Positions 45,925 through 54,404 of a stretch of DNA of 64,000 nucleotides are shown piece by piece. Made by a program: the position numbers and the translations under genes. Source of the DNA: Kitasatospora sp. Root107. GTDB lineage: Bacteria > Actinomycetota > Actinomycetes > Streptomycetales > Streptomycetaceae. The stretch is from contig NZ_LMCT01000013.1 of the NCBI RefSeq assembly GCF_001424875.1, positions 37,229 to 101,228 on the forward strand, in the 5' to 3' direction. Numbering within the stretch: the stretch's first letter is position 1; every line of letters starts with the position of its first letter. The notes under the pieces were generated by a model, which did no database searches, was not told the origin of the DNA, and saw nothing but the letters and a program-made list of their open reading frames with translations.

Positions 45925-47316
45925 TCAGATCTTGGCCCACGCGTCGGTGAGGCTGACCCGCAGGATCTGCTCGATCTCGTCGAAGGTCGACTGGTCGGAG
46001 ATCAGCGGCGGGGCCAGCTGGATGACCGGGTCGCCACGGTCGTCGGCGCGGCAGTACAGGCCGTTGTCGTAGAGCGCCTTCGACAGGAAGCCGTAGAGCA
46101 CGCGCTCGACCTCGTCGTCGTTGAACGACTCCTTGGTGACCTTGTCCTTCACGAGCTCGATGCCGTAGAAGAAGCCGTTGCCGCGCACGTCGCCGACGAT
46201 CGGGAGGTCGCGCAGCTTGTCCAGGGTGCCGAGGAAGTTCGCCTCGTTGTCCAGGACGTGCTGGTTCAGGCCCTCGCGCTCGAAGATGTCGAGGTTGGCC
46301 AGCGCCACCGCGGAGGAGACCGGGTGGCCACCGAAGGTGTAGCCGTGCAGGAAGGTGTTGTCACCCTTGTAGAACGGCTCGGCCAGGCGGTCCGAGATGA
46401 TCGTGGCGCCGATCGGGCTGTAGCCCGAGGTCATGCCCTTGGCGCAGGTGATCATGTCGGGCTGGTAACCGAACTTGTCGGCGCCGAACATGGTGCCGAG
46501 GCGGCCGAAGGCGCAGATGACCTCGTCCGAGACGAGCAGCACGTCGTGCCGGTCGCAGATCTCGCGCAGCCGGGCGAAGTACCCGGGCGGCGGCGGGAAG
46601 CAGCCGCCGGCGTTCTGCACCGGCTCGACGAAGACGGCGGCGACGGTGTCGGCGCCCTCGTTGAGGATCGCCACCTCGATCTCGTCGGCGGCCCAGCGGC
46701 CGTACGCCTCGGGGTCGATCTTGCCGTCGCGCTCCAGGAAGGCGGGGGCGCGGTAGATGTTGGTGTTCGGCGCCTTGTGGGTGCCCGGGACCAGCGGCTC
46801 GAACGGGGCCTTCAGGCCCGGCAGACCGGTGATCGACAGGGCGCCCTGCGGGGTGCCGTGGTAGGCGACGGCGCGCGAGATGACCTTGTGCTTGGTCGGC
46901 TTGCCGGTCAGCTTGAAGTACTGCTTCGCCAGCTTCCAGGCAGTCTCGACCGCCTCGCCGCCACCGGTGGAGAAGAAGACCTTGTTCAGGTCGCCCGGCG
47001 CGTAGTGCGCCAGCCGCTCGGCCAGCTCGATCGCCTTCGGGTGGGCGTAGCTCCACACCGGGAAGAAGGCGAGCTCCTTGGCCTGCTTGGCCGCGGCCTC
47101 GGCGAGCTCCTCGCGGCCGTGACCGGCCTGCACGACGAACAGGCCGGCCAGGCCGTCCAGGTACTTCTTGCCCTTGTCGTCCCAGACGTAGGTGCCCTTG
47201 CCCTTGACGATCGTCGGCACGGGGGAGTTCTCGTACGACGACATGCGGGTGAAGTGCATCCACAGGTGGTCGTAGGCGGTCTTGGAAAGGTCCTTCTGCG
47301 CCGGGTCGGCAGTCAT
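45925..47316 (-). CDS. Class III aminotransferase, probable putrescine/diamine:pyruvate type
   Basis: A 463-residue PLP enzyme. The PLP lysine is Lys293 in TCAKGMTSGYSP; the cofactor site also includes DEVICAFGRLG and YTFGGHPVSSA. FSTGGGEAVETAWKLAKQYF is the substrate-side helix. Class III omega-aminotransferases of this size use putrescine, cadaverine or beta-alanine. The context of an aminobutyraldehyde dehydrogenase and polyamine transport favours putrescine. It overlaps the Lrp gene by 4 nt (ATGA). Substrate is inferred, not shown. Confidence 0.85.
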   Translation of the reverse strand: MTADPAQKDLSKTAYDHLWMHFTRMSSYENSPVPTIVKGKGTYVWDDKGKKYLDGLAGLFVVQAGHGREELAEAAAKQAKELAFFPVWSYAHPKAIELAERLAHYAPGDLNKVFFSTGGGEAVETAWKLAKQYFKLTGKPTKHKVISRAVAYHGTPQGALSITGLPGLKAPFEPLVPGTHKAPNTNIYRAPAFLERDGKIDPEAYGRWAADEIEVAILNEGADTVAAVFVEPVQNAGGCFPPPPGYFARLREICDRHDVLLVSDEVICAFGRLGTMFGADKFGYQPDMITCAKGMTSGYSPIGATIISDRLAEPFYKGDNTFLHGYTFGGHPVSSAVALANLDIFEREGLNQHVLDNEANFLGTLDKLRDLPIVGDVRGNGFFYGIELVKDKVTKESFNDDEVERVLYGFLSKALYDNGLYCRADDRGDPVIQLAPPLISDQSTFDEIEQILRVSLTDAWAKI

Positions 47317-47786
47317 CTGGTGCCCCAGGTGTAGGTCTGTTTCCGGAGCTTCAGGTAAACGAAACTCTCGGTGCTCCGCACGCCGGGAAGCGCGCGGATG
47401 CGCTTGTTGATCAGTTCGAGCAGGTGCTCGTCGTCCTCGCAGACCAGTTCGGCCAGCAGGTCGAACGAGCCTGCGGTGCAGACCACGTAGTCGACCTCGT
47501 CGAGGGCGGCCAGTGCGTCGGCGACGGGTTCGATGTCGCCTTCGACGTTGATCCCGACCATCGCCTGGCGGGTGAAGCCGACGGTGAGGGGGTCGGTGAC
47601 GGCGACGATCTGCATCACGCCTTGGTCGAGCAGCTTCTGGACCCGCTGACGTACCGCCGCCTCGGACAGGCCGACAGCCTTGCCGATGGCGGCGTACGGG
47701 CGACGCCCGTCCTCCTGGAGCTGCTCGATGATCGCCTTGGAGGCGGCATCGAGGGGAACGCTCGCGTTCCGGTCGCGGTTGGCCAC
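47313..47786 (-). CDS. Lrp/AsnC-family transcriptional regulator
   Basis: A 157-residue regulator: the helix-turn-helix AIGKAVGLSEAAVRQRVQKL and an Lrp effector domain (MVGINVEGDIEPVADALAAL, LVCEDDEHLLELINKRIRAL). GTG 47786 fits the usual ~155-residue length; the open frame upstream to 48023 lacks similarity. It is co-transcribed with the aminotransferase and divergent from the aldehyde dehydrogenase, so it probably controls both. Confidence 0.9.
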   Translation of the reverse strand: MANRDRNASVPLDAASKAIIEQLQEDGRRPYAAIGKAVGLSEAAVRQRVQKLLDQGVMQIVAVTDPLTVGFTRQAMVGINVEGDIEPVADALAALDEVDYVVCTAGSFDLLAELVCEDDEHLLELINKRIRALPGVRSTESFVYLKLRKQTYTWGTR

Positions 47787-48052
47787 GTCGCCACTGTGCC
47801 TGATCGTTTCGTCGTACGCAACCGCTTCTGCTGCTGATTTCGTCGTCGTTTCGAAAATTGCATGCGGATTACGTGGCACTTGTCCATGAGTACTGCCGAG
47901 AAGCGAAGGCAACCGGTTAGGCTGGTCAGGTACACGCGGAGGCGTGCACAACCCACTCAGTGGACCGCGGCTCCCACAGCCCGGCCACTCGGCGCCGGAG
48001 TACCCTGGCGCCGGTTCCTGCAACGTGGCAGGCCCCGACCGAGGAGAGACCC
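47787..48052. promoter_or_regulatory. Divergent control region between Lrp and the aldehyde dehydrogenase
   Basis: 266 bp. The left half is AT-richer than its surroundings and contains tttcgaaaattgcatgc near 47850, a candidate Lrp or promoter element for the minus operon. GGAGAGAC before 48053 is the dehydrogenase ribosome binding site. A TACCCT -10-like box lies at 48001-48006. Confidence 0.4.
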
Positions 48053-49498
48053 GTGAGCGAGCTTCGTACGCTGCGCAACTACGTCAACGGTGAGTTCGTC
48101 GATGCTGCGGACGGCCGCACGCTGGACGTGATCGACCCGACCACCGGCGAGGTGTACGCGACGTCGCCGCTGTCCGGTGCAGCGGACGTGGACGCGGCGA
48201 TGGCCTCGGCCGCCGTGGCGTTCCCCCTCTGGCGTGACTCCACGCCGTCCGTTCGGCAGAAGCTGCTGCTCAAGATCGCGGACGCGGTCGAGGCGCGGGC
48301 CGACGAGATCGTGGACACGGAGTGTCGCAACACCGGCAAGCCGCGGTCGCTGACGCTGTCCGAGGAGATCGGTCCGATGGTGGACCAGATCCGGTTCTTC
48401 GCCGGTGCCGCCCGCCTGCTGGAGGGCAAGGCCGCGGGCGAGTACATGGACGGGATGACCTCGATCGTCCGCCGTGAGCCGGTCGGCGTCTGCGCCCAGG
48501 TCGCGCCGTGGAACTACCCGATGATGATGGCCGTGTGGAAGTTCGCCCCGGCCATCGCGGCGGGCAACGCGGTCGTGCTCAAGCCGTCCGACACCACCCC
48601 GGCCTCCACCCTGCTGCTGGCCGAGATCATCGGCGGCGTGTTGAAGGACCTGGAGCTCCCGGCCGGTGTCTTCAACGTGATCTGCGGTGACCGGGAGACC
48701 GGCCGCCTGATGGTCGAGCACTCCACCCCGGCGATGGCCTCGATCACCGGCTCGGTGCGCGCGGGCATCCAGGTCGCCGAGTCGGCGTCCAAGGACGTCA
48801 AGCGGGTGCACCTGGAGCTCGGCGGCAAGGCGCCGGTGGTGGTCTTCGAGGACGCCGACATCGCCGAGGCGGTCGAGGGCATCTCGGTCGCGGGCTTCTT
48901 CAACGCCGGCCAGGACTGCACTGCCGCCACCCGGGTGCTGGTGCACGAGTCCATCCACGACGACTTCGTGACCGCGCTGGCCAAGGCCGCCGCCGACACC
49001 AAGACCGGCGGGGTGGACGAGGAGGACGTGCTCTACGGCCCGCTGAACAACGCCAACCAGCTCAAGCAGGTGGCCGGCTTCATCGAGCGCCTGCCCTCGC
49101 ACGCCAAGATCGAGTCCGGTGGCCACCGCGTCGGCGAGATCGGCTACTTCTACGCGCCGACCGTGGTCTCGGGTCTGAACCAGGACGACGAGATCATCCA
49201 GAACGAGGTCTTCGGCCCGGTCATCACCGTGCAGAAGTTCACCGACGAGGACCAGGCGGTGGACTACGCGAACGGCGTCGAGTTCGCGCTCGCTTCCTCG
49301 GTGTGGACCAAGGACCACGCGCGGGCGATGCGGATGTCGCGCCGACTGGACTTCGGCTGCGTCTGGATCAACACCCACATCCCGCTGGTCGCCGAGATGC
49401 CGCACGGTGGCTTCAAGAAGTCCGGCTACGGCAAGGACCTCTCCTCGTACGGCTTCGAGGACTACACCCGGGTGAAGCACGTCATGACCGCGATCTAG
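48053..49498 (+). CDS. Gamma-aminobutyraldehyde-type aldehyde dehydrogenase (first copy)
   Basis: A 481-residue NAD(P)-dependent ALDH. Catalytic Cys289 is in GQDCTAAT, the general-base Glu is in LELGGKAPVV, the cofactor motif is GSVRAGIQVAE, and PWNYPMMMAVWK is typical. The C-terminus KKSGYGKDLSSYGFEDYT is shared with PatD/PuuC-like enzymes that oxidise 4-aminobutanal to GABA. GTG 48053 follows GAGGAGAG. It lies opposite the Lrp-aminotransferase pair, which would supply its aldehyde. Confidence 0.88.
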   Translation: MSELRTLRNYVNGEFVDAADGRTLDVIDPTTGEVYATSPLSGAADVDAAMASAAVAFPLWRDSTPSVRQKLLLKIADAVEARADEIVDTECRNTGKPRSLTLSEEIGPMVDQIRFFAGAARLLEGKAAGEYMDGMTSIVRREPVGVCAQVAPWNYPMMMAVWKFAPAIAAGNAVVLKPSDTTPASTLLLAEIIGGVLKDLELPAGVFNVICGDRETGRLMVEHSTPAMASITGSVRAGIQVAESASKDVKRVHLELGGKAPVVVFEDADIAEAVEGISVAGFFNAGQDCTAATRVLVHESIHDDFVTALAKAAADTKTGGVDEEDVLYGPLNNANQLKQVAGFIERLPSHAKIESGGHRVGEIGYFYAPTVVSGLNQDDEIIQNEVFGPVITVQKFTDEDQAVDYANGVEFALASSVWTKDHARAMRMSRRLDFGCVWINTHIPLVAEMPHGGFKKSGYGKDLSSYGFEDYTRVKHVMTAI

Positions 49499-49557
49499 CG
49501 GGTCGTGACAGTCAGCGCAGAATTACCGCGATCTAGTTTTCTGACGCAGGCTCACTT

Positions 49558-49587
49558 GAGGGGCGCACCCGGTCGGGTGCGCCCCTC
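49558..49587 (+). terminator. Terminator after the first aldehyde dehydrogenase
   Basis: gaggggcgcaccc (49558-49570) and gggtgcgcccctc (49575-49587) pair perfectly around ggtc. Confidence 0.85.
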
Positions 49588-49673
49588 CTGCTTGTCAGGC
49601 TGTCGGGTGAGACGCGGACCGCCTGACAGGATGCAACTGCACCTCGGCCGGACGGTTCCCTACGCTTACGGGC

Positions 49674-51032
49674 ATGAGCACCCCCACTGCTGACTCGGCC
49701 GCCGGACGGGCTGTCAAGGCCGCCGACCGCGCGCACGTCTTCCACTCGTGGTCCGCCCAGGCGCTGATCGACCCCCTCGTGGTGGCCGGTGCCGAGGGTT
49801 CGTACTTCTGGGACTACGACGGCAACCGCTACCTCGACTTCTCCTCGCAGCTGGTGAACACCAACATCGGTCACCAGCACCCCAAGGTGGTCGCCGCGAT
49901 TCAGGAGCAGGCCGCCAAGCTCTGCACCATCGCCCCGGGCTTTGCGTACGAGTCGCGCAGCGAGGCGGCCCGGCTGATCGCCGAGCGCACGCCGGGGGAC
50001 CTGGACAAGATCTTCTTCACCAACGGCGGCGCCGAGGCGAACGAGAACGCCATCCGGATGGCCCGGCTGCACACCGGCCGGCAGAAGATCATGTCGACTT
50101 ATCGCTCCTACCACGGCGCCACCGCCAACGCGATCGCGCTGACCGGCGACCCCCGTCGCTGGGCCAACGAGACCGGCGTCTCCGGCATCGTGCACTTCTG
50201 GGGCCCGTACGCCTACCGCTCCAACTTCCACGCCGAGAACGAGGCGCAGGAGTGCGAGCGCGCGCTGGAGCACCTGGAGCAGGTGCTCGCCTTCGAGGGC
50301 CCCGGCACCGTGGCCGCGATCATCCTGGAGACCGTGGTCGGCACCGCCGGCATCCTGATCCCGCCGGCCGGCTACCTGGCCGGGGTGCGGGAGATCTGCG
50401 ACCGGTTCGGCATCGTCTTCATCCTGGACGAGGTGATGGCGGGCTTCGGCCGGACCGGTGAGTGGTTCGCCGCCGACCACTGGGGCGTCGTCCCCGACCT
50501 GCTGACCTTCGCCAAGGGCGTCAACTCCGGCTACGTCCCGCTCGGCGGCGTGGCGATCTCGGCCGAGATCGCGGCCACCTTCGCGGAGCGGCCGTTCCCC
50601 GGCGGGCTCACCTACTCGGGCCACCCGCTGGCCTGCGCCTCGGCGGTGGCCACCATCAACGCGATGGCCGAGGAGGGCATCGTGGAGAACGCCAAGCACA
50701 TCGGCGAGACCGTGATCGGCCCCGGCCTGCGGGCGCTGGCCGAGCGGCACCCCTCGATCGGTGAGGTGCGCGGGCTCGGCGTGTTCTGGGCGCTCGACCT
50801 GGTGAAGAACCGGCAGACCCGGGAGCCGATGGTCCCGTACAACGCGGCCGGTGCCGCCAACGCGCCGATGGCCGAGCTGGCCGCCGCCTGCAAGCAGCGC
50901 GGGCTCTGGCCGTTCGTCAACATGAACCGCTTCCACGTGGTGCCGCCGTGCACGGTCACCGAGGAGGAGGCCAAGACCGGCCTGGCGATCCTCGACGAGG
51001 TGCTCACCCTCACCGACGCGCACACCAGCTGA
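49674..51032 (+). CDS. Class III aminotransferase (second copy)
   Basis: A 452-residue PLP enzyme. Lys281 in TFAKGVNSGYVPLGG is the PLP lysine; FFTNGGAEANENAIRMA, YHGATANAIALTGD and LDEVMAGFGRTG are present. The sequence resembles taurine/adenosylmethionine-type and omega-amino acid:pyruvate aminotransferases more than the first copy. In this cluster it could act on GABA, beta-alanine or another polyamine-derived amine. TACGCT (49661-49666) sits 7 nt before the ATG and no Shine-Dalgarno is seen, so the mRNA may be leaderless. Confidence 0.85.
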   Translation: MSTPTADSAAGRAVKAADRAHVFHSWSAQALIDPLVVAGAEGSYFWDYDGNRYLDFSSQLVNTNIGHQHPKVVAAIQEQAAKLCTIAPGFAYESRSEAARLIAERTPGDLDKIFFTNGGAEANENAIRMARLHTGRQKIMSTYRSYHGATANAIALTGDPRRWANETGVSGIVHFWGPYAYRSNFHAENEAQECERALEHLEQVLAFEGPGTVAAIILETVVGTAGILIPPAGYLAGVREICDRFGIVFILDEVMAGFGRTGEWFAADHWGVVPDLLTFAKGVNSGYVPLGGVAISAEIAATFAERPFPGGLTYSGHPLACASAVATINAMAEEGIVENAKHIGETVIGPGLRALAERHPSIGEVRGLGVFWALDLVKNRQTREPMVPYNAAGAANAPMAELAAACKQRGLWPFVNMNRFHVVPPCTVTEEEAKTGLAILDEVLTLTDAHTS

Positions 51033-51045
51033 CGTACCGTCGTCG

Positions 51046-51074
51046 CGGCCCCGGGCTGATGCAGCCCGGGGCCG
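51046..51074 (+). terminator. Hairpin between the second aminotransferase and the first PotD-like gene
   Basis: cggccccgggctg (51046-51058) and cagcccggggccg (51062-51074) pair perfectly with a 3-nt loop. Confidence 0.8.
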
Positions 51075-51096
51075 CCCCTTGTTCGGAGCCAGTCAC

Positions 51097-52248
51097 ATGA
51101 CCTTCACCCGTCGCGCCCTGCTCGGCACCGCGAGCCTGCTCGGCCTGTCCGCCTGCGGGATTCCCGCCGCCTACGTGCCCGAGGAGCGGCGGGCCGCCAC
51201 CGACCGATCGGAGAACGACAAGGCGCTGACCTTCTCCAACTGGACGCAGTACATCGACACCGACGACAAGGGCGGGCGGCCGACCCTGGACGCGTTCGCC
51301 CAGGACGCCGGGATCGAGGTCGCGTACACCGAGGACATCAACGACAACGACGAGTTCTTCGGGAAGATCAGCCCGGTGCTGGCCCAGGGCGGCGACCCGG
51401 GCCGTGACCTGATGGTGGTCAGCGACTGGATGGCCGGACGGTACGTGGCACTCGGCTGGGTGCAGCAGTTCGACGCGGCGAACATGCCGAACGTCGCCAA
51501 GCACCTCGACCCGCAGCTGGCCTCGCCGGCCTTCGACCCGGGGCGTCGGCACAGCGTGCCGTGGCAGTCCGGGATCACCGGCATCGCGTACAACCGGAAG
51601 GCGCTCGGGCGGGAGCTACGGTCGACGGCCGACCTGTGGGCGCCCGACCTGAAGGGGCGGGTCACGCTGTTCGCCGGGATGGACGAGGCGCTCGGGCTGC
51701 TGATGCTGGCTCAGGGCGCGGACCTCTCGAAGTTCACCGCGGACGATGCGCACAAGGCGATGGCGCAGGTGCAGAAGCTGGTGGACACCCGGCACATCCG
51801 GCGGTTCACCGGCAACGACTACACCAGCGACCTGGCCTCGGGCGCGGCGGTCGCCTGCCAGGCGTACTCCGGCGACGCGATCCAGCTCAAGGCGGAGAAC
51901 CCGGACATCGAGTTCGTGGTGCCCGAGGAGGGTGGCGAGCTGTGGGCGGAGAGCCTGATGGTGCCGAACCGGGCCGCGCACAAGCAGAACGCCGAGCTCC
52001 TGATCGACTACTACTACCAGCCCGAGGTGGCGGCCGAGTTGGCGGCGGCCGTGCAGTACATCTGCCCGGTGCCGGCGGCGCGGGACGTGTTGGCGAACAG
52101 TGCCGACGCGGAGACCGCCGCGCTGGCGGAGGAGGCGTTGATGTTTCCGACGGACGAGATGCGGGCGCGGCTGCACGCCATGCGGGACGTCACCGCTGCG
52201 GAACGGCCGGACTTCCACCGGATCTGGGGCAAGGTCGCCGGCGTCTGA
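51097..52248 (+). CDS. Polyamine ABC transporter substrate-binding lipoprotein (orphan PotD-like)
   Basis: A 383-residue extracellular binding protein. The N-terminus FTRRALLGTASLLGLSAC combines a twin-arginine motif with a lipobox, so it is likely a Tat-exported lipoprotein. The mature part begins with FSNWTQYIDTDDKGG and has the PotD-type YTEDINDNDEFFGK and FTGNDYTSDLASG. It resembles the PotD of the PotABC operon downstream but has no permease genes of its own; it may deliver to that PotABC. ATG 51097 follows GGAG. Confidence 0.88.
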   Translation: MTFTRRALLGTASLLGLSACGIPAAYVPEERRAATDRSENDKALTFSNWTQYIDTDDKGGRPTLDAFAQDAGIEVAYTEDINDNDEFFGKISPVLAQGGDPGRDLMVVSDWMAGRYVALGWVQQFDAANMPNVAKHLDPQLASPAFDPGRRHSVPWQSGITGIAYNRKALGRELRSTADLWAPDLKGRVTLFAGMDEALGLLMLAQGADLSKFTADDAHKAMAQVQKLVDTRHIRRFTGNDYTSDLASGAAVACQAYSGDAIQLKAENPDIEFVVPEEGGELWAESLMVPNRAAHKQNAELLIDYYYQPEVAAELAAAVQYICPVPAARDVLANSADAETAALAEEALMFPTDEMRARLHAMRDVTAAERPDFHRIWGKVAGV

Positions 52249-52281
52249 CTCTTTTGGCAGGTGCTCAAGCATCTACGGTCA

Positions 52282-52391
52282 GGGGCTCGGGGAACTGCGA
52301 CGCCGACCTCTGGAGCGTTGCACCCGTGTGGGTGGTCAGGCACCTTCGCAGTGACCCCGGCGCCAGATCTCCTCGCAGTTCCCCGAGCCCC
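52282..52391. repeat. Dispersed palindromic element, copy B (inverted relative to copy A)
   Basis: Arms ggggctcggggaactgcgac (52282-52301) and 52372-52391 match at 19 of 20. The interior read in reverse aligns with copy A at 7791-7861. Flanks gtgcttga (A) and its counterpart here are also related. It lies between the convergent potD-like and PucR genes, again at 3' ends. Confidence 0.8.
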
Positions 52392-52420
52392 TGGTGGTGC
52401 ATGGCTGAGCGCCTGCCAAA

Positions 52421-54154
52421 TCACCGGCGTACGGCGTCCAGGGCGAGTAGCGCGACGTGCAGGGAGAGGCAGGACTCGACCTGGTCGAGGTCGACGGCGA
52501 GGATGCGTTCGACCTTGTGGAGGCGGTCGTAGAAGGAGGGGCGGGAGAGGTGGGCGGCGTCGGCGGCCGCCGACTTGTTGCGGCCCTGTTCGAGGTAGAT
52601 CCGCAGCAGCTGGACCAACTGGCCGCCGTGCTCGGCGTCGTACGCCAGCAGGGGGCCCAGCTCGCGTTCGACGTAGGTCTGCAGGCGGGCGTCGTCGCGC
52701 AGCAGGTGGAGCAGGCCGCGCAGCCGGACGTCCGGCAGGCGGTAGTACGAGGCGGCCCGGCCGCCGGGGGCGTCGTGCAGGGCGGCGTCGGCGACCTGGG
52801 TGGCCTCCAGCAGGGTGCGCCGTGCGTCGCGGACCGAGCCGACCGAGGAGCCGACCGCGATCACCGGCTCGAACACGGGCTGCGCTGACGCCCCGTCACG
52901 CGCCCCGTCCGCGACCAGCTTGCGCAGCGCTGCGGCGAAGCCTTCGAGCGCGGTGTGCTCGTCCTGCTGCGAGCCGAGCGCGATCAGGACGCCCACGCCC
53001 TCGTCGTCGAGGGCGCCGACCAGGGCGGAGAGCCGGCAGCTGCGGATCGCGGTGGCGGCCAGTTCGGTGAAGTCGCGCAGCCGGGCCTGGGCCTCCAGGG
53101 CGGCGGGGATCGGGCCGCGTCGCTGCCGGAGCACCACGCCGACCAGGCGGCGGGTGTCCAGCGGTACGCCCAGGGCGGTGGCCCGAAGGGCGACCTCACT
53201 GACCGTCAGGGCGTGGGTGAGGATGCCGGAGAGCAGGGTGCGGTGGGTCTGCCGCTCCAGGCTCTCCCGGTCGCGGACCACCAGCCGGTTGAGGGCGAGG
53301 GTGGCTGCGCCGCGTTCCAGCAGCATGGCGTGCGGGTGCGGGGTGCCGTCGGGCAGCGTGCGGGGGTCGTCGACCAGGATCAGCCGTCCCCAGTCCTGGC
53401 CGCGGGCGCCGACGGCGGTGACCAGCCAGCCGCTGCGCGGGTCGTAGCCCGTCCGTCCCGGCGAGCGGACGCCGCGCGAGCGGCGCTCCCAGCCCTCCAG
53501 CAGTTCGGTCTCGGGGCGGCCGGCCGTCTCGTGTGCGAGCACCTGGTGGGCGAGGTTCTCCAGTACCACCGGGGCACCGGCCATCCGGGCCACCTGGCGG
53601 ACCACCTCGGCCGGCTCGGCCCCCTCGACGGCGAGCTCGTTGAAGACCTGGTGGACGGCTTCGGAGATCCGCAGCTGCTCCAGCTGGGCGTTCACCACCA
53701 GCGCGTGCACGGCCTCGGTGACCGCGACGAAGCGCAGCTCGCGACGGAGCGCGATCAGCGGCAGTCCGCGCTGTTCGGCGGCGTGCACCAGGGCGCGCGG
53801 CAGGCTGTCGAAGTAGCGGCGGCCGAACTCGACCACCAGACCGGCGGCGCCGATGTCGGCCAGCTCGCGGACGTACCTGGCCAGTCCCTCGCGGTCCTCG
53901 GGCAGGGCGATGCCGGTGGTGAGCACCAGTTCGCCGCCCTGCAGCATGCCCGCCACGTCGGGGAGCTCGCTGACGTGCACCCAGCGGACCGGACGTTCCA
54001 GGTGTTCGGCGCCGGCCACCACCTGGGGCAGACCACGTCGCATCACGTCGAGGTCGAGCACGCGGGCGACGGTGGGGAGCACGGGAGGACCTTCCATGGG
54101 CAGCAGGGTGTCAGGTGAATCATGCATCGACCGGACGACCTGTTGCCTTTCCAT
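52421..54154 (-). CDS. PucR-family transcriptional regulator
   Basis: A 577-residue regulator. The N-terminal PucR domain (LPTVARVLDLDVMRRGLPQV, RPVRWVHVSELPDVAG, LVLTTGIALP) is followed by a GGDEF-related/CdaR-like middle and a C-terminal PucR-type HTH (NKSAAADAAHLSRPSFYDRLHKVERIL). Such proteins control purine, GABA or polyamine catabolism; in this position it probably governs the divergent aldehyde dehydrogenase-pot operon. The start is uncertain: ATG 54154 is longest, 54127 and 54097 are in-frame alternatives. Confidence 0.87.
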   Translation of the reverse strand: MERQQVVRSMHDSPDTLLPMEGPPVLPTVARVLDLDVMRRGLPQVVAGAEHLERPVRWVHVSELPDVAGMLQGGELVLTTGIALPEDREGLARYVRELADIGAAGLVVEFGRRYFDSLPRALVHAAEQRGLPLIALRRELRFVAVTEAVHALVVNAQLEQLRISEAVHQVFNELAVEGAEPAEVVRQVARMAGAPVVLENLAHQVLAHETAGRPETELLEGWERRSRGVRSPGRTGYDPRSGWLVTAVGARGQDWGRLILVDDPRTLPDGTPHPHAMLLERGAATLALNRLVVRDRESLERQTHRTLLSGILTHALTVSEVALRATALGVPLDTRRLVGVVLRQRRGPIPAALEAQARLRDFTELAATAIRSCRLSALVGALDDEGVGVLIALGSQQDEHTALEGFAAALRKLVADGARDGASAQPVFEPVIAVGSSVGSVRDARRTLLEATQVADAALHDAPGGRAASYYRLPDVRLRGLLHLLRDDARLQTYVERELGPLLAYDAEHGGQLVQLLRIYLEQGRNKSAAADAAHLSRPSFYDRLHKVERILAVDLDQVESCLSLHVALLALDAVRR

Positions 54155-54404
54155 CCTGTAAGGCCCTTGCGGCCGAGGCTGTCGGAGTGACCCTTGTCAC
54201 CCCGAGGAGTGAGCAGGCATCGTCAGCGGGTCGGCAGTACCGGCCCGGACCACGGGCCGTGGGATGAATACGGTGTTGACCCCGAAATCCGTCGCGTAAT
54301 GAGAACGCAACAGCGGAATCCCTTGTAGGGGCAACCCCCGGGTGTCAGGATCGCCGGACCCCGAGGATCCCTGGCCGACTCACCGGGCACCCTGGAGGAA
54401 CCTG

